In this document: piece after piece, positions 1 to 6,888 of the stretch
Layout: every line of letters starts with the position of its first letter
Position numbering within the stretch: position 1 is the stretch's first letter
Made by a program: the position numbers and the translations under genes
The notes under the pieces: model-generated
Seen by the model: the letters and a program-made list of their open reading frames with translations, nothing else
The model's database searches: none
What the model was told of the DNA's origin: nothing
From: Collinsella aerofaciens
GTDB lineage: Bacteria; Actinomycetota; Coriobacteriia; Coriobacteriales; Coriobacteriaceae
DNA: 10,324 nt
Assembly: GCA_014846205.1 (NCBI GenBank)
Contig: RKAY01000066.1
Span: 1 to 10,324 of the forward strand
Reading direction: 5' to 3'

Positions 1-592
1 TGTAGCACTCGCCGTCGCCAAAAACGGCCTCGCCCTCGGCACGCGCCTCGATGAACGCCTTTGCCGCATCTTCCACGCGCTCGACCTTGCGAATACCGCG
101 ACCGCCGCCGCCCGCGCGCGCCTTAATAAGCACGGGGCAGCCGATGCGCTCGGCCTCGGCCGTCGCCTCCTCGGGGCTTTTGAGCAAATCGCAGCCCGGC
201 ACGATGGGCACGCCCGCCGCGGCAGCCGTTCGACGTGCGGCATCCTTGTCGCCCATGCTGTCGATGACCTCGGCCGAGGGACCAACAAACGCCAGACCGT
301 ACTTGTCGCAGTCGCGCACGAAGCTCGCCTTCTCGGAAAAGAAACCGTAGCCAGGATGGATCGCCTTTGCTCCTGACTTTACGGCACAGGTGAGCACGGC
401 ATCGTCGTTGAGGTAGCTCTCGGCAAGACGCGGGCCGCCGATGCAATACGCCTCGTCGGCAAGCTGCACGTGCAGCGCGTCCGCATCGGCCGTGGAATAA
501 ACGGCGACGGTCTTGATGCCCATATCGCGGCATGCGCGGATAACACGGACCGCGACTTCGCCGCGGTTGGCGATGAGCACTTTGTCGAACAT
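1..592 (-). CDS. accC: Acetyl-CoA carboxylase, biotin carboxylase subunit (N-terminal part, cut by window edge)
   Basis: AccC carboxylates the biotin carried by AccB using ATP and bicarbonate, the first half-reaction of malonyl-CoA synthesis in the cytoplasm. The reading frame is open from an ATG at 592 to the window edge, giving 197 codons plus one base; the family is usually about 450 residues, so less than half is here. The N-terminus MFDKVLIANRGEVAVRVIRA is the classic biotin carboxylase start. IHPGYGFFSE (residues 78-87) follows, then the start of the ATP-grasp domain with the K116 region (GDKDAARRT) and the glycine-rich loop GGGGRG (161-166) preceded by IKA (K157). A Shine-Dalgarno AAGGAAGG overlaps the fabZ stop codon, and the gap to fabZ is 10 nt, so the gene is the ninth of the FASII operon. 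The paralogous biotin carboxylase domain of pyruvate or propionyl-CoA carboxylase is excluded mainly by the context beside accB and fabZ. Confidence 0.95.
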   Translation of the reverse strand, partial: MFDKVLIANRGEVAVRVIRACRDMGIKTVAVYSTADADALHVQLADEAYCIGGPRLAESYLNDDAVLTCAVKSGAKAIHPGYGFFSEKASFVRDCDKYGLAFVGPSAEVIDSMGDKDAARRTAAAAGVPIVPGCDLLKSPEEATAEAERIGCPVLIKARAGGGGRGIRKVERVEDAAKAFIEARAEGEAVFGDGECY

Positions 593-602
593 GAAGCCTT
601 CC

Positions 603-1025
603 TTAACTTTCGTGCATGAGTGCAAAAGACATATCGGCGCGGCAGCAAACCTCACCGTTGACGCTCGCAGTACCCGTCGCAAAGCGGAACGGCCCGCGCG
701 CACGCGTGATGGAGCACACCAGATCCACCGTGTCGCCCGGGCGCACCGGACGCTTAAAGCGTACCTTGTCCAGACTCGTGTAGAACGGCGTCGCGCCGCG
801 CGCCTCCTCATCGCCCATCAGCAGCACGCAGCAGTTCTGGGCGAGCATCTCGCACTGAATCACGCCGGGGACGACCGGGTTTCCCGGAAAATGTCCCTGC
901 AAAAAGTACTCGTCGCCCGTAATCGTGATCTTGCCGTGGGCCTCGTCGCCCACCAGCTCTGCTTCGTCGAGCAAAAGCATCGGCTCGCGATGCGGCAACA
1001 GTTCTTTAAGCTCTTCTTTGTTCAT
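603..1025 (-). CDS. fabZ: 3-hydroxyacyl-ACP dehydratase FabZ
   Basis: FabZ dehydrates (3R)-hydroxyacyl-ACP to trans-2-enoyl-ACP in the elongation cycle. The protein is a single hot-dog domain of 140 residues, normal for the family. LLPHREPMLLLDE lies at the N-terminus. The catalytic motif is GHFPGNPVVPGVIQCEMLAQ, whose His and Glu lie 14 residues apart, as do H54 and E68 of the E. coli enzyme. The frame can be extended to a GTG at 1034, but I chose the ATG at 1025 because AGGTGAT (1030-1036) sits 4-5 nt before it and would be inside the gene if the GTG were used. The start lies 9 nt beyond the accB stop and the Shine-Dalgarno overlaps that stop, which suggests translational coupling. A FabA-type dehydratase/isomerase is unlikely: the sequence and operon position fit FabZ, and no fabB accompanies it. 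Confidence 0.95.
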   Translation of the reverse strand: MNKEELKELLPHREPMLLLDEAELVGDEAHGKITITGDEYFLQGHFPGNPVVPGVIQCEMLAQNCCVLLMGDEEARGATPFYTSLDKVRFKRPVRPGDTVDLVCSITRARGPFRFATGTASVNGEVCCRADMSFALMHES

Positions 1026-1029
1026 GGAT

Positions 1030-1036
1030 ATCACCT
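1030..1036 (-). promoter_or_regulatory. fabZ ribosome binding site, overlapping the accB stop
   Basis: AGGTGAT on the minus strand matches the 16S rRNA 3' end and is spaced 4-5 nt from the ATG at 1025. It shares bases with the accB TAG (1035-1037). It decides the fabZ start in favour of the ATG over the in-frame GTG at 1034. Confidence 0.7.
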
Positions 1037-1508
1037 ATCCGATCCTCATAAGGCAACTGCCGAACTCCACGAGGTCGCCGTCGGCCACGCAGATCTCGAG
1101 CACCTCGCCGTCTGCCTCGGCCGTCACCTCGTTGAGAACCTTCATGGCCTCGATGATGCAGAGGGTCTCGCCGGCCTTGACCTTGGAGCCCACGTGCACA
1201 AACGGCTCGTCGCCCGGCGCCGGGGCAGCATAGAAAACGCCGACCATGGGAGCGGTCACCTCGGTGCCCTTGGGCTCCGGTGTGGCGGCAGGTGTCTGCG
1301 CGGCGGGTTCCGGTGCGGCAGGCGCGGCTGCGGGAGCTGCAACTTGAGCGGCCATGGCGCTCGGCATGGGCATGGGCACGGCAACCGGCTGCGCGGCGCT
1401 CGCGCGCTCAAGTTCGACCGCGGTGCCATCGGGCTCCTCAACGCGCACGCGCGTGAGGCCGCGGTCCTCCATCACATCGGCTATCTCGGCAAGTCTTTTG
1501 GAATCCAT
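1035..1508 (-). CDS. accB: Acetyl-CoA carboxylase biotin carboxyl carrier protein (BCCP)
   Basis: AccB carries the biotin that shuttles carboxylate from AccC to the AccAD carboxyltransferase. The 157-residue protein has three parts: an N-terminal segment (about 1-38), a mobile linker very rich in Ala and Pro (about 39-79), and a C-terminal biotinyl/lipoyl domain (about 82-157). The biotin attachment motif is IIEAMKVLNEV, with the target lysine at residue 123, 34 residues from the C-terminus as usual for the family. GDEPFVHVGSKVKAGETLC precedes it, typical of BCCP. The start ATG at 1508 has a GAGGAG Shine-Dalgarno and lies 3 nt after the fabF stop. The lysine would be modified by the biotin-protein ligase encoded divergently at 6889-7665. 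The Pro/Ala linker is normal for BCCP. Confidence 0.97.
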   Translation of the reverse strand: MDSKRLAEIADVMEDRGLTRVRVEEPDGTAVELERASAAQPVAVPMPMPSAMAAQVAAPAAAPAAPEPAAQTPAATPEPKGTEVTAPMVGVFYAAPAPGDEPFVHVGSKVKAGETLCIIEAMKVLNEVTAEADGEVLEICVADGDLVEFGSCLMRIG

Positions 1509-1511
1509 GCT

Positions 1512-2759
1512 CTAGCTCCTCGTATATCTACGCAGCGCGATGGCGGCGTTGTGCCCGCCAAAGCCCAGGTTGGTCGAAAGCGCCCAGGTAAGGTCGGCGC
1601 GAACCGCGCGATTGGGCGTGTAGCCAAGATCGCAGGCGGGATCGGGCGTGTGGTAGTTAATGGTCGGCGGCACCACGCCCTGCTCGAGCGCCATGGCGCA
1701 GGCCATGACCTCGATGGCGCCCGTGGCACCGATCATGTGGCCGGTCATCGACTTAGTCGACGAGACGTGTGCGGCGCGTGCCGCGTCCTCGCCGAGCGCA
1801 CGCTTAATGCCCGCCGTCTCGGACGAATCGTTGAGTTTAGTCGAGGTGCCATGAGCGTTGATGTAGAGGCCCTCGGAAGGCTTAACGTCGCCCTCGGCCA
1901 CCGCCAGCGATATCGCGCGGGCAATGCCGGCAGCCTCGGGATCGGGACTCGTGATGTGATAAGCATCATCGGTGTTGCCGTAGCCCACGACCTCGGCATA
2001 AATGTGCGCACCGCGCGCCTGCGCATGTTCCATGCTCTCGAGTACCAGCACGCAGGCGCCCTCGCCCATCACAAAGCCGTCGCGGTCTGCATCAAACGGA
2101 CGACAGGCCGTCGACGGGTCAGGATTAGTGGTGAGTGCACGGCAGGACGTAAAGCCCGCAACGGCATCGGGGATGATTGCGGCCTCGGTACCGCCGGCCA
2201 GGATCGCATCGGCATAGCCGTGTTTGATAGCACGGAACGCCTCGCCCACCGCATGGGCCGAGGTCGCGCACGCGGTCACCACGGGCAGGGTCGGTCCCTT
2301 TGCCTTGTGGCGGATCGCGATATTGCCCGAAGCCATATTGGGGATCATCATCGCAATCATGTAAGGCGATGCGCGGCGGGGCCCACGTTCGGCAATCGTA
2401 TGGACGTTGTCGACAAGCGTCTGCATGCCGCCCACGCCCGAGCCCACGTAGACGCCCAGGCGCTCGCGATCGATGGCGCCTTCGACATCAAAGCCCGCAT
2501 CGTGCATGGCCTCGTCCGACGCCGCCAGTGCAAACTGAACACAGGGGTCCAGGTGCTTGGCATCGTGCTTGCCAAAGTAGTCGTTGCCGTCAAAGCCCTT
2601 GACCTCGGCCGCCACCTTGACGGCAAACGCATCCGTATCGAAGTGCGTAATCGGGCCGATGCCGCACGTGCCGGCGCACATGGCCGCCCAGGTGGCAAGC
2701 GCCGTGTTGCCGAGCGGCGATACAGCACCGATGCCGGTGATTGCAACTCTCTGTTCCAT
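1512..2759 (-). CDS. fabF: 3-oxoacyl-ACP synthase II FabF
   Basis: FabF condenses malonyl-ACP with a growing acyl-ACP, the chain-elongating step. The 415-residue thiolase-fold protein begins MEQRVAITGIGAVSPLGN. It carries the full Cys-His-His set: C164 in VTACATSAHA, H303 in INAHGTSTKLND, and K336 with H341 in STKSMTGHMIGATGA. The frame extends upstream to a TTG at 2777, but GAGGAG (2766-2771) lies inside that extension and serves the twin ATG codons at 2762 and 2759; 2759 gives the better spacing (6 nt). The gap from fabG is 39 nt, and accB follows after 3 nt. It is the only elongating ketosynthase in view; a FabB assignment is less likely given the family sequence and the operon order. Confidence 0.96.
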   Translation of the reverse strand: MEQRVAITGIGAVSPLGNTALATWAAMCAGTCGIGPITHFDTDAFAVKVAAEVKGFDGNDYFGKHDAKHLDPCVQFALAASDEAMHDAGFDVEGAIDRERLGVYVGSGVGGMQTLVDNVHTIAERGPRRASPYMIAMMIPNMASGNIAIRHKAKGPTLPVVTACATSAHAVGEAFRAIKHGYADAILAGGTEAAIIPDAVAGFTSCRALTTNPDPSTACRPFDADRDGFVMGEGACVLVLESMEHAQARGAHIYAEVVGYGNTDDAYHITSPDPEAAGIARAISLAVAEGDVKPSEGLYINAHGTSTKLNDSSETAGIKRALGEDAARAAHVSSTKSMTGHMIGATGAIEVMACAMALEQGVVPPTINYHTPDPACDLGYTPNRAVRADLTWALSTNLGFGGHNAAIALRRYTRS

Positions 2760-2798
2760 CATGGTCTCCTCATTCAAGCCGTTCTTCGGCCCTGGTTT

Positions 2799-3572
2799 CT
2801 ACATCGCCATTCCGCCGTCGACGCGCACGACCTCGCCCGTAATGTAGGCAGCCGCATCGCTCGCTAAAAAGCGCACCACGCCGGCCACTTCCTCGGGACG
2901 CGCCATGCGCTTAAGGGGAATCTGTTCCTCGGTTGCCGCGCGAACCTTCTCCGAGAGCTTTGCCGTCATATCCGTCTCGACAAACCCCGGGGCGACCGCG
3001 TTCACTCGTACGCCGCGGGGCGCAAGCTCGCGCGCCACCGCCTTGGTCAGGCCGATCACGCCCGCCTTGGAGGCAGCGTAGTTGGCTTGCCCGGCATTGC
3101 CCATCAGGCCCACGACCGAGCTCATGTTGACGACGCAGCCGCCGCGTTGACGCATAAAGGTCTTGCTGAGCGCGCGCGTCATATTGAATGTTCCCTTGAG
3201 ATTGACATCAAGCACGCGATCGAAGGCGTCATCGCCCATGCGCATGAGCAGGCCATCGCGGGTGATGCCGGCGTTGTTGACGAGCGCCCAAATGGAGCCA
3301 AAGTCGTTGAGGATCGCTTCCACGCACGCATTGACGGCAGCGGGGTCGGCCACGTCGCATTGATACGCGCATGCCGCGGCGCCAGCCGCCTCGCAGGCTT
3401 CGCACGTCTCGCGCGCCGCATCGACGCTACCGGCATAGACGACGGCGATATCAAAGCCGTCCTCCGCCAGACCGACAGCGCAGGCGCGGCCGATACCCCG
3501 CGAGCCGCCCGTGACCAGTGCCACGCGACGTGAGTCGTTGCGCTCGAGCGCGCCGTTGTTCAAGTTGCCCAT
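2799..3572 (-). CDS. fabG: 3-oxoacyl-ACP reductase FabG
   Basis: FabG reduces 3-oxoacyl-ACP to (3R)-hydroxyacyl-ACP with NADPH. This is a classical short-chain dehydrogenase of 257 residues. The nucleotide-binding motif TGGSRGIGRA is at 21-30, VNNAGI at 98-103, the catalytic Ser in MSSVVG near 152, and YAASK with Y165 and K169. VDGGMAM closes the protein, as is typical of FabG. About 10 residues precede the usual first beta strand (RRVALVTGG), slightly longer than E. coli FabG. The ATG at 3572 is preceded by AAAGGA with 6 nt spacing. The gene sits between fabD (30 nt gap) and fabF (39 nt gap). Short-chain dehydrogenases have many functions, but the motifs and the operon make FabG secure. Confidence 0.96.
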   Translation of the reverse strand: MGNLNNGALERNDSRRVALVTGGSRGIGRACAVGLAEDGFDIAVVYAGSVDAARETCEACEAAGAAACAYQCDVADPAAVNACVEAILNDFGSIWALVNNAGITRDGLLMRMGDDAFDRVLDVNLKGTFNMTRALSKTFMRQRGGCVVNMSSVVGLMGNAGQANYAASKAGVIGLTKAVARELAPRGVRVNAVAPGFVETDMTAKLSEKVRAATEEQIPLKRMARPEEVAGVVRFLASDAAAYITGEVVRVDGGMAM

Positions 3573-3602
3573 GTCATTCCTTTCGGGTTACAGCCCTGTG
3601 GA

Positions 3603-4529
3603 CTATGCGAGCTCGTCGGCAATAGCTGCGACCTGTTCGGCCGTTTCGCACGAATACACGCGAACGTCACTCAACGTACGCTTGACCAAGCCGGACAGCG
3701 TTTTGCCGGGGCCGACCTCAATAAACGTGTCGATGCCCTGATCTTGCAGAGCATGCAGCGTGTCGACCCAGCGAACGGCATGGCTCACCTGGTTGGCCAG
3801 CACCTCCGATGCCGCCTGCGGGTCGGCCGGATAGGGCGCTGCCGTCATGTTTGCCATAACAGGAATGAGCAACGGGGACGGCGCGTGACCGGCCTCGATA
3901 TATGCAGCAAGGCCACAGGTCGCCTCGGCCATATAGGGACTATGGAATGCACCCGACACCGCGACCTTCATGGCGCGACCGCCAGCCTCTTTTACCAGGA
4001 CGTCGAGGGTCTGCAACGCATCGGGTGCTCCGGCCACAACCGTCTGCTGGGGGCTGTTGTAGTTGACCGGCCAGCAGTCCTCGCCTGCCTGTTTTGCCAG
4101 GCCCTCGACCTGTGCCGCATCGAGTTTGATGACGGCGCGCATGCCGCCGGGGTGACGCTCGGCCGCCGTGGCCATCAATGCCGCGCGCTCACACACGAGC
4201 TCAAAACCCTCTCGCGTATCAAATGCCCCTGCAAAGGTGAGTGCAGCGACCTCACCCAGCGAGAATCCCGCACAGGCGGCAGGCACCACGCCGCGCTCGC
4301 GCAGGGCGGCGGCGACAGCCAAGTCGTGGACGAACATGCAAGGCTGCGTGTTCTCGGTCTGCGAGAGCTCCTCCTTGGAGGCGCTCCGGCACTGCTCGCT
4401 GGTCCCCGGGCGCACCTCATCGGCAATGGCGAACACCTCGGCAGCCGCCGGCGATGCTTCGATGAGGTCGACGCCCATCGCGGGATGCTGGGCACCCTGA
4501 CCGGCAAACAGAAACGCTACGATACCCAT
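3603..4529 (-). CDS. fabD: Malonyl-CoA:ACP transacylase FabD
   Basis: FabD transfers malonyl from CoA to the AcpP phosphopantetheine arm and so feeds both FabH and FabF. The protein has 308 residues, normal for the family. FLFAGQGAQ is at the N-terminus. The nucleophile is S90 in AGFSLGEVAAL. R115 lies in CERAALM, the second catalytic residue is H196 in SGAFHSPYM, and IEVGPGKTLSGLVKR is near the C-terminus. The usual GHSLGE is GFSLGE here, so the residue before the nucleophile is Phe and not His; hydrophobic residues occur there in other FabD proteins. The frame runs upstream to 4631, but the start is placed at the ATG at 4529, which gives the canonical MGIVAFLFAGQGAQ. That start overlaps the last 13 nt of fabK, and an AAGGG-type Shine-Dalgarno lies inside fabK. 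Confidence 0.96.
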   Translation of the reverse strand: MGIVAFLFAGQGAQHPAMGVDLIEASPAAAEVFAIADEVRPGTSEQCRSASKEELSQTENTQPCMFVHDLAVAAALRERGVVPAACAGFSLGEVAALTFAGAFDTREGFELVCERAALMATAAERHPGGMRAVIKLDAAQVEGLAKQAGEDCWPVNYNSPQQTVVAGAPDALQTLDVLVKEAGGRAMKVAVSGAFHSPYMAEATCGLAAYIEAGHAPSPLLIPVMANMTAAPYPADPQAASEVLANQVSHAVRWVDTLHALQDQGIDTFIEVGPGKTLSGLVKRTLSDVRVYSCETAEQVAAIADELA

Positions 4530-5461
4530 GCGGACGCACCCTTCAGGACGTGCTCGGCGCCATCGACCAGATCGTCGACGATTTCGCGAGCGCTCTGGCG
4601 CTCGTTGACCATGCCGGCAATCTGTCCGCACAAATACGAACCCTCTTCGTAATTACCGTCCTTTGCCGCCTTGCGAAGCGCACCCGTGCCCATGGCCCCG
4701 AGCTCCTCGGGGCTTGCGCCCGCCGCCTCGTTCTTGGCATACGCGTTGGTGAAGGGGCTCTTGAGGGCGCGAACCGGATGTCCCGTCGAGCGACCGGTCG
4801 CACGCGTCGACGTGTCGCCCGCCTTGAGCACCAGCTCTTTGTACTGTTCGGATACGGTGCACTCGTTTGCGACCAGAAAGCGTGTTCCCACCTGGACGCC
4901 GGCAGCACCGAGCATAAAGGCGGCCGCTACACCGCGGCCATCGGCGATACCGCCAGCCGCAACCACGGGAATATCGACCGCATCGACAACCTGCGGCACC
5001 AGTGCCATCGTCGATGTCTCGCCAATATGGCCGCCTGATTCGGTGCCCTCGGCAACCACGGCAGTGGCTCCGCGACGCGCCACGAGACGCGCCAGTGCCA
5101 CCGAAGCCACGACGGGAATAACTTTGATGCCCGCATCGCTCCACGTCTTCATGTACTTGGTGGGATTGCCGGCGCCGGTCACCACAACGGGCACCCGCTC
5201 ATCAATCACCACTTGTGCGACCTCGTCGACAAACGGGCTCATGAGCATAACGTTGACGCCAAAGGGCTTATCCGTCTTGGCGCGCAGCTCGTGAATCTGA
5301 TCGCGCAGCCAGTTGGCATCGGCATTCATGGCCGCGATAATGCCTAAGCCGCCTGCCTCGGACACGGCCGATGCCAGCGAGGCGTCAGCAATCCAGGCCA
5401 TGCCGCCCTGGAACACAGGCTTTTCGATGCCGAGCAGATCGCAGAGAGGAGACTTGAGCAT
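4517..5461 (-). CDS. fabK: FMN-dependent enoyl-ACP reductase II FabK
   Basis: FabK reduces trans-2-enoyl-ACP to acyl-ACP, the last step of each elongation cycle, using NAD(P)H and FMN. The 314-residue protein belongs to the nitronate monooxygenase/FabK TIM-barrel family: KPVFQGGMAWIAD near the N-terminus, EAGGLGIIAA, FGVNVMLM, VVTGAGNP, the EGTESGGHIGE loop with the characteristic His at about residue 145, the phosphate-binding AAGGIADGRGV, and LGAAGVQVGTRFL. A GTG at 5464 is possible, but the ATG at 5461 has a GGAG 8 nt upstream and lies 2 nt after the acpP stop. The 3' end overlaps fabD by 13 nt. A stand-alone nitronate monooxygenase is the main alternative; the position between acpP and fabD argues strongly for FabK. 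FabK enzymes are known to be insensitive to triclosan, unlike FabI. Confidence 0.94.
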   Translation of the reverse strand: MLKSPLCDLLGIEKPVFQGGMAWIADASLASAVSEAGGLGIIAAMNADANWLRDQIHELRAKTDKPFGVNVMLMSPFVDEVAQVVIDERVPVVVTGAGNPTKYMKTWSDAGIKVIPVVASVALARLVARRGATAVVAEGTESGGHIGETSTMALVPQVVDAVDIPVVAAGGIADGRGVAAAFMLGAAGVQVGTRFLVANECTVSEQYKELVLKAGDTSTRATGRSTGHPVRALKSPFTNAYAKNEAAGASPEELGAMGTGALRKAAKDGNYEEGSYLCGQIAGMVNERQSAREIVDDLVDGAEHVLKGASAWVS

Positions 5462-5463
5462 CA

Positions 5464-5700
5464 CTACTTCTCCAATGCCGCCTCGACCGTATCGACGAAC
5501 TCGCCGACCGTCTTGGGGTTCTCCTCGGTATCGAGCTCAATGCCAAACTCGTCCTCGACGGCAACGAGGATCTCGACGGTACCCAGGCTGTCGAGGCCAA
5601 TCTCCTCGAGCGTGGACTCGGGCTTCATCTCGACATCGTCAAGGCCGGCGGTCTCGCGGATAACGTCGCAAACGCGCTCGAAGGTCTTCTGATCTGCCAT
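5464..5700 (-). CDS. acpP: Acyl carrier protein
   Basis: AcpP carries malonyl and growing acyl chains on a 4'-phosphopantetheine arm and is the shared substrate of all enzymes in this operon. It has 78 residues and is acidic, as usual. The attachment motif is GLDSLGTVE, with Ser38 as the modified residue, followed by EILVAVEDEFGIEL, the helix II recognition surface. The residue after DSL is Gly where E. coli ACP has Asp. The frame is open upstream to 5739, but the start is the ATG at 5700 because AAAGGAG precedes it with good spacing and MADQKTFERV is a normal ACP start. The 52-nt gap from fabH is the longest within the operon. It contains a short GC hairpin (GCCC/GGGC, about 5721-5731) that lacks a U-tract in the direction of transcription. 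Confidence 0.97.
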   Translation of the reverse strand: MADQKTFERVCDVIRETAGLDDVEMKPESTLEEIGLDSLGTVEILVAVEDEFGIELDTEENPKTVGEFVDTVEAALEK

Positions 5701-5752
5701 GGTAGTTCTCCTTTGTTTGTGCCCCAGGGGCGTTTTCATTTCCTATGTGCAA

Positions 5753-6712
5753 CTACTTCCAGCGAAGTAGATAGCCACCTACATCCAAGCCGGCGCCAAA
5801 TCCAACGAGGGCGATGGTGTCGCCCGCATTCAGTGCGTTGGTGCGCGCCAGCCGATCAAGCGCAAAGGGAATGCAGGCGCTCGAAATATTGCCGGTTTCA
5901 CGCAACGTTCGGACCACACGGTCGTCCGGCACACCTAAGCGCTTGACCGCCTGGCTCAGGATTCGTTCGTTAGCCTGATGGAATACAAAATGATCGATGT
6001 CTTCGACCGCAATGCTCGCATCGCTCGCAAGCTTATGGACCATGTCGCAGATGGCATTGACGCCGAACTTGAACACACGACGACCGTTCATGGACAGCAC
6101 GCTTTCGCGGTCCTGCGCCGTCTTATACGGCGAGGAGCCCGCCAATCCGGGGACACGCAGTGTTTCGACGTCAGGCGACGTCGAAAGCTCAACGGCGAGG
6201 GGATTCTCTCCCCCAGCCTCTATGACCGCAGCACCCGCGCCATCGCCAAAGAGCACGCAGGTGGCACGGTCGGTCCAGTCGAGCGCGCGCGTCATCTGCT
6301 CGGCAGCAACGATAAGCACGCGCCTGGCACGACCGCGGGCGATATAGCCCTCGGCGACATCGAGCGCAAATACGAAGCCGGCACAAGCCGCCGAAACGTC
6401 GAAGGCAGGACATGTGGCACCCAGGCGCTCAGCAACGGCGCACGCTTCGGCGGGAACGAGATGATCGCCCGTCGTCGTCGAACAGACGATAAGATCCAGC
6501 TGGCTCGCATCGATTCCGGACGTCTGGAGCGCTTGCTCGCTCGCTGCCACGGCAAGGTCGTCGAGCGACTCGGTGGTGCACACATGGCGGCTCTTGATGC
6601 CTGTGCGGGTAAAAATCCACTCATCCGAGGTATCGAGGAACTCGGACAGCTCGTCATTGGAAACACTGCGCTTAGGAAGCGCCGAGCCCGTTCCAAGAAT
6701 CGTGAAACCCAT
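5753..6712 (-). CDS. fabH: 3-oxoacyl-ACP synthase III FabH
   Basis: FabH starts fatty-acid synthesis by condensing an acyl-CoA primer with malonyl-ACP. The 319-residue protein has the Cys-His-Asn triad in canonical contexts: C110 in DVSAACAGFVFAL, H245 in FVFHQANERIL, N275 in ETGNISSACIP. DEWIFTRTGIKSRHV near residue 30 and GDGAGAAVIE near 157 are also typical. Primer preference (acetyl or branched acyl-CoA) cannot be read from the sequence with confidence. The frame extends to 6769, but the ATG at 6712 is chosen because AAAGGAGG precedes it and MGFTILGTGSALP is a normal start. It is the first gene of the FASII operon visible here. The divergent region upstream holds two operator-like repeats; the nearer one ends 17 bp before the start codon, next to the Shine-Dalgarno. 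Confidence 0.96.
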   Translation of the reverse strand: MGFTILGTGSALPKRSVSNDELSEFLDTSDEWIFTRTGIKSRHVCTTESLDDLAVAASEQALQTSGIDASQLDLIVCSTTTGDHLVPAEACAVAERLGATCPAFDVSAACAGFVFALDVAEGYIARGRARRVLIVAAEQMTRALDWTDRATCVLFGDGAGAAVIEAGGENPLAVELSTSPDVETLRVPGLAGSSPYKTAQDRESVLSMNGRRVFKFGVNAICDMVHKLASDASIAVEDIDHFVFHQANERILSQAVKRLGVPDDRVVRTLRETGNISSACIPFALDRLARTNALNAGDTIALVGFGAGLDVGGYLLRWK

Positions 6713-6729
6713 CACTAACCTCCTTTGAG

Positions 6730-6747
6730 TTGTTGACGTGTTTACAT
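6730..6747. promoter_or_regulatory. Operator-like imperfect palindrome, copy 1
   Basis: TTGTTGACGTGTTTACAT matches copy 2 (6778-6795) at 17 of 18 positions. The core TGTTGAC-GT-GTTTACA reads as two 7-bp half-sites separated by 2 bp, with 5 of 7 positions symmetric. It lies directly upstream of the fabH Shine-Dalgarno, where a bound protein could block transcription. I infer a binding site for an unidentified regulator of the fatty-acid operon; no regulator gene is in the window. Confidence 0.55.
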
Positions 6748-6777
6748 CGACCAAGAGAGGATAGCGCATTCTTCGCT

Positions 6778-6795
6778 TTGTTGACGTGTTAACAT
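6778..6795. promoter_or_regulatory. Operator-like imperfect palindrome, copy 2
   Basis: TTGTTGACGTGTTAACAT is the more symmetric copy: half-sites TGTTGAC and GTTAACA are inverted repeats at 6 of 7 positions around a 2-bp centre. It starts 48 bp from copy 1 in the same orientation and lies between fabH and birA, so it could act on either gene. No confident -35/-10 pair could be assigned in either direction across 6713-6888; the TTGACG inside each repeat resembles a -35 for birA but has no good -10 at 16-18 bp. Confidence 0.55.
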
Positions 6796-6888
6796 TAAAT
6801 TGTCCAAATGCGACAAAGGCTTCACATTGTGTCTATCTCTCGACACCATTGCGTCATTCACTTATTCAATAAGGAGGTAGCAGCCGCT

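Noticed and set aside
513..2867. 784-codon open frame on the plus strand opposite fabZ, accB and fabF
   Set aside because: Same antisense shadow: all three real genes share one register, and the product is an Arg/His/Gly-rich string without domains, while the minus strand encodes well-known enzymes.
3744..4652. 302-codon plus-strand frame opposite fabD
   Set aside because: Antisense shadow of a clearly conserved gene; no ribosome site or recognisable motif.
5721..5731. GC hairpin in the fabH-acpP spacer as a terminator
   Set aside because: Only 4-5 bp of stem and no U-tract in the direction of transcription; acpP must be expressed with the operon.
5978..6718. 246-codon plus-strand frame opposite fabH
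   Set aside because: Antisense shadow; the minus strand carries the complete FabH catalytic triad in canonical contexts.
6713..6769. Upstream extension of fabH to 6769
   Set aside because: The extension would bury the AAAGGAGG site and the first operator-like repeat inside the gene; the ATG at 6712 gives a canonical FabH N-terminus.
6730..6795. Reading the repeats as a BirA biotin operator
   Set aside because: Half-sites look similar, but their 2-bp spacing differs from the long spacing of BirA operators, and the BirA encoded here has no DNA-binding domain.
6713..6888. Defined -35/-10 promoters for fabH and birA
   Set aside because: Candidates in both directions match poorly or have wrong spacing, so none is listed as a feature.
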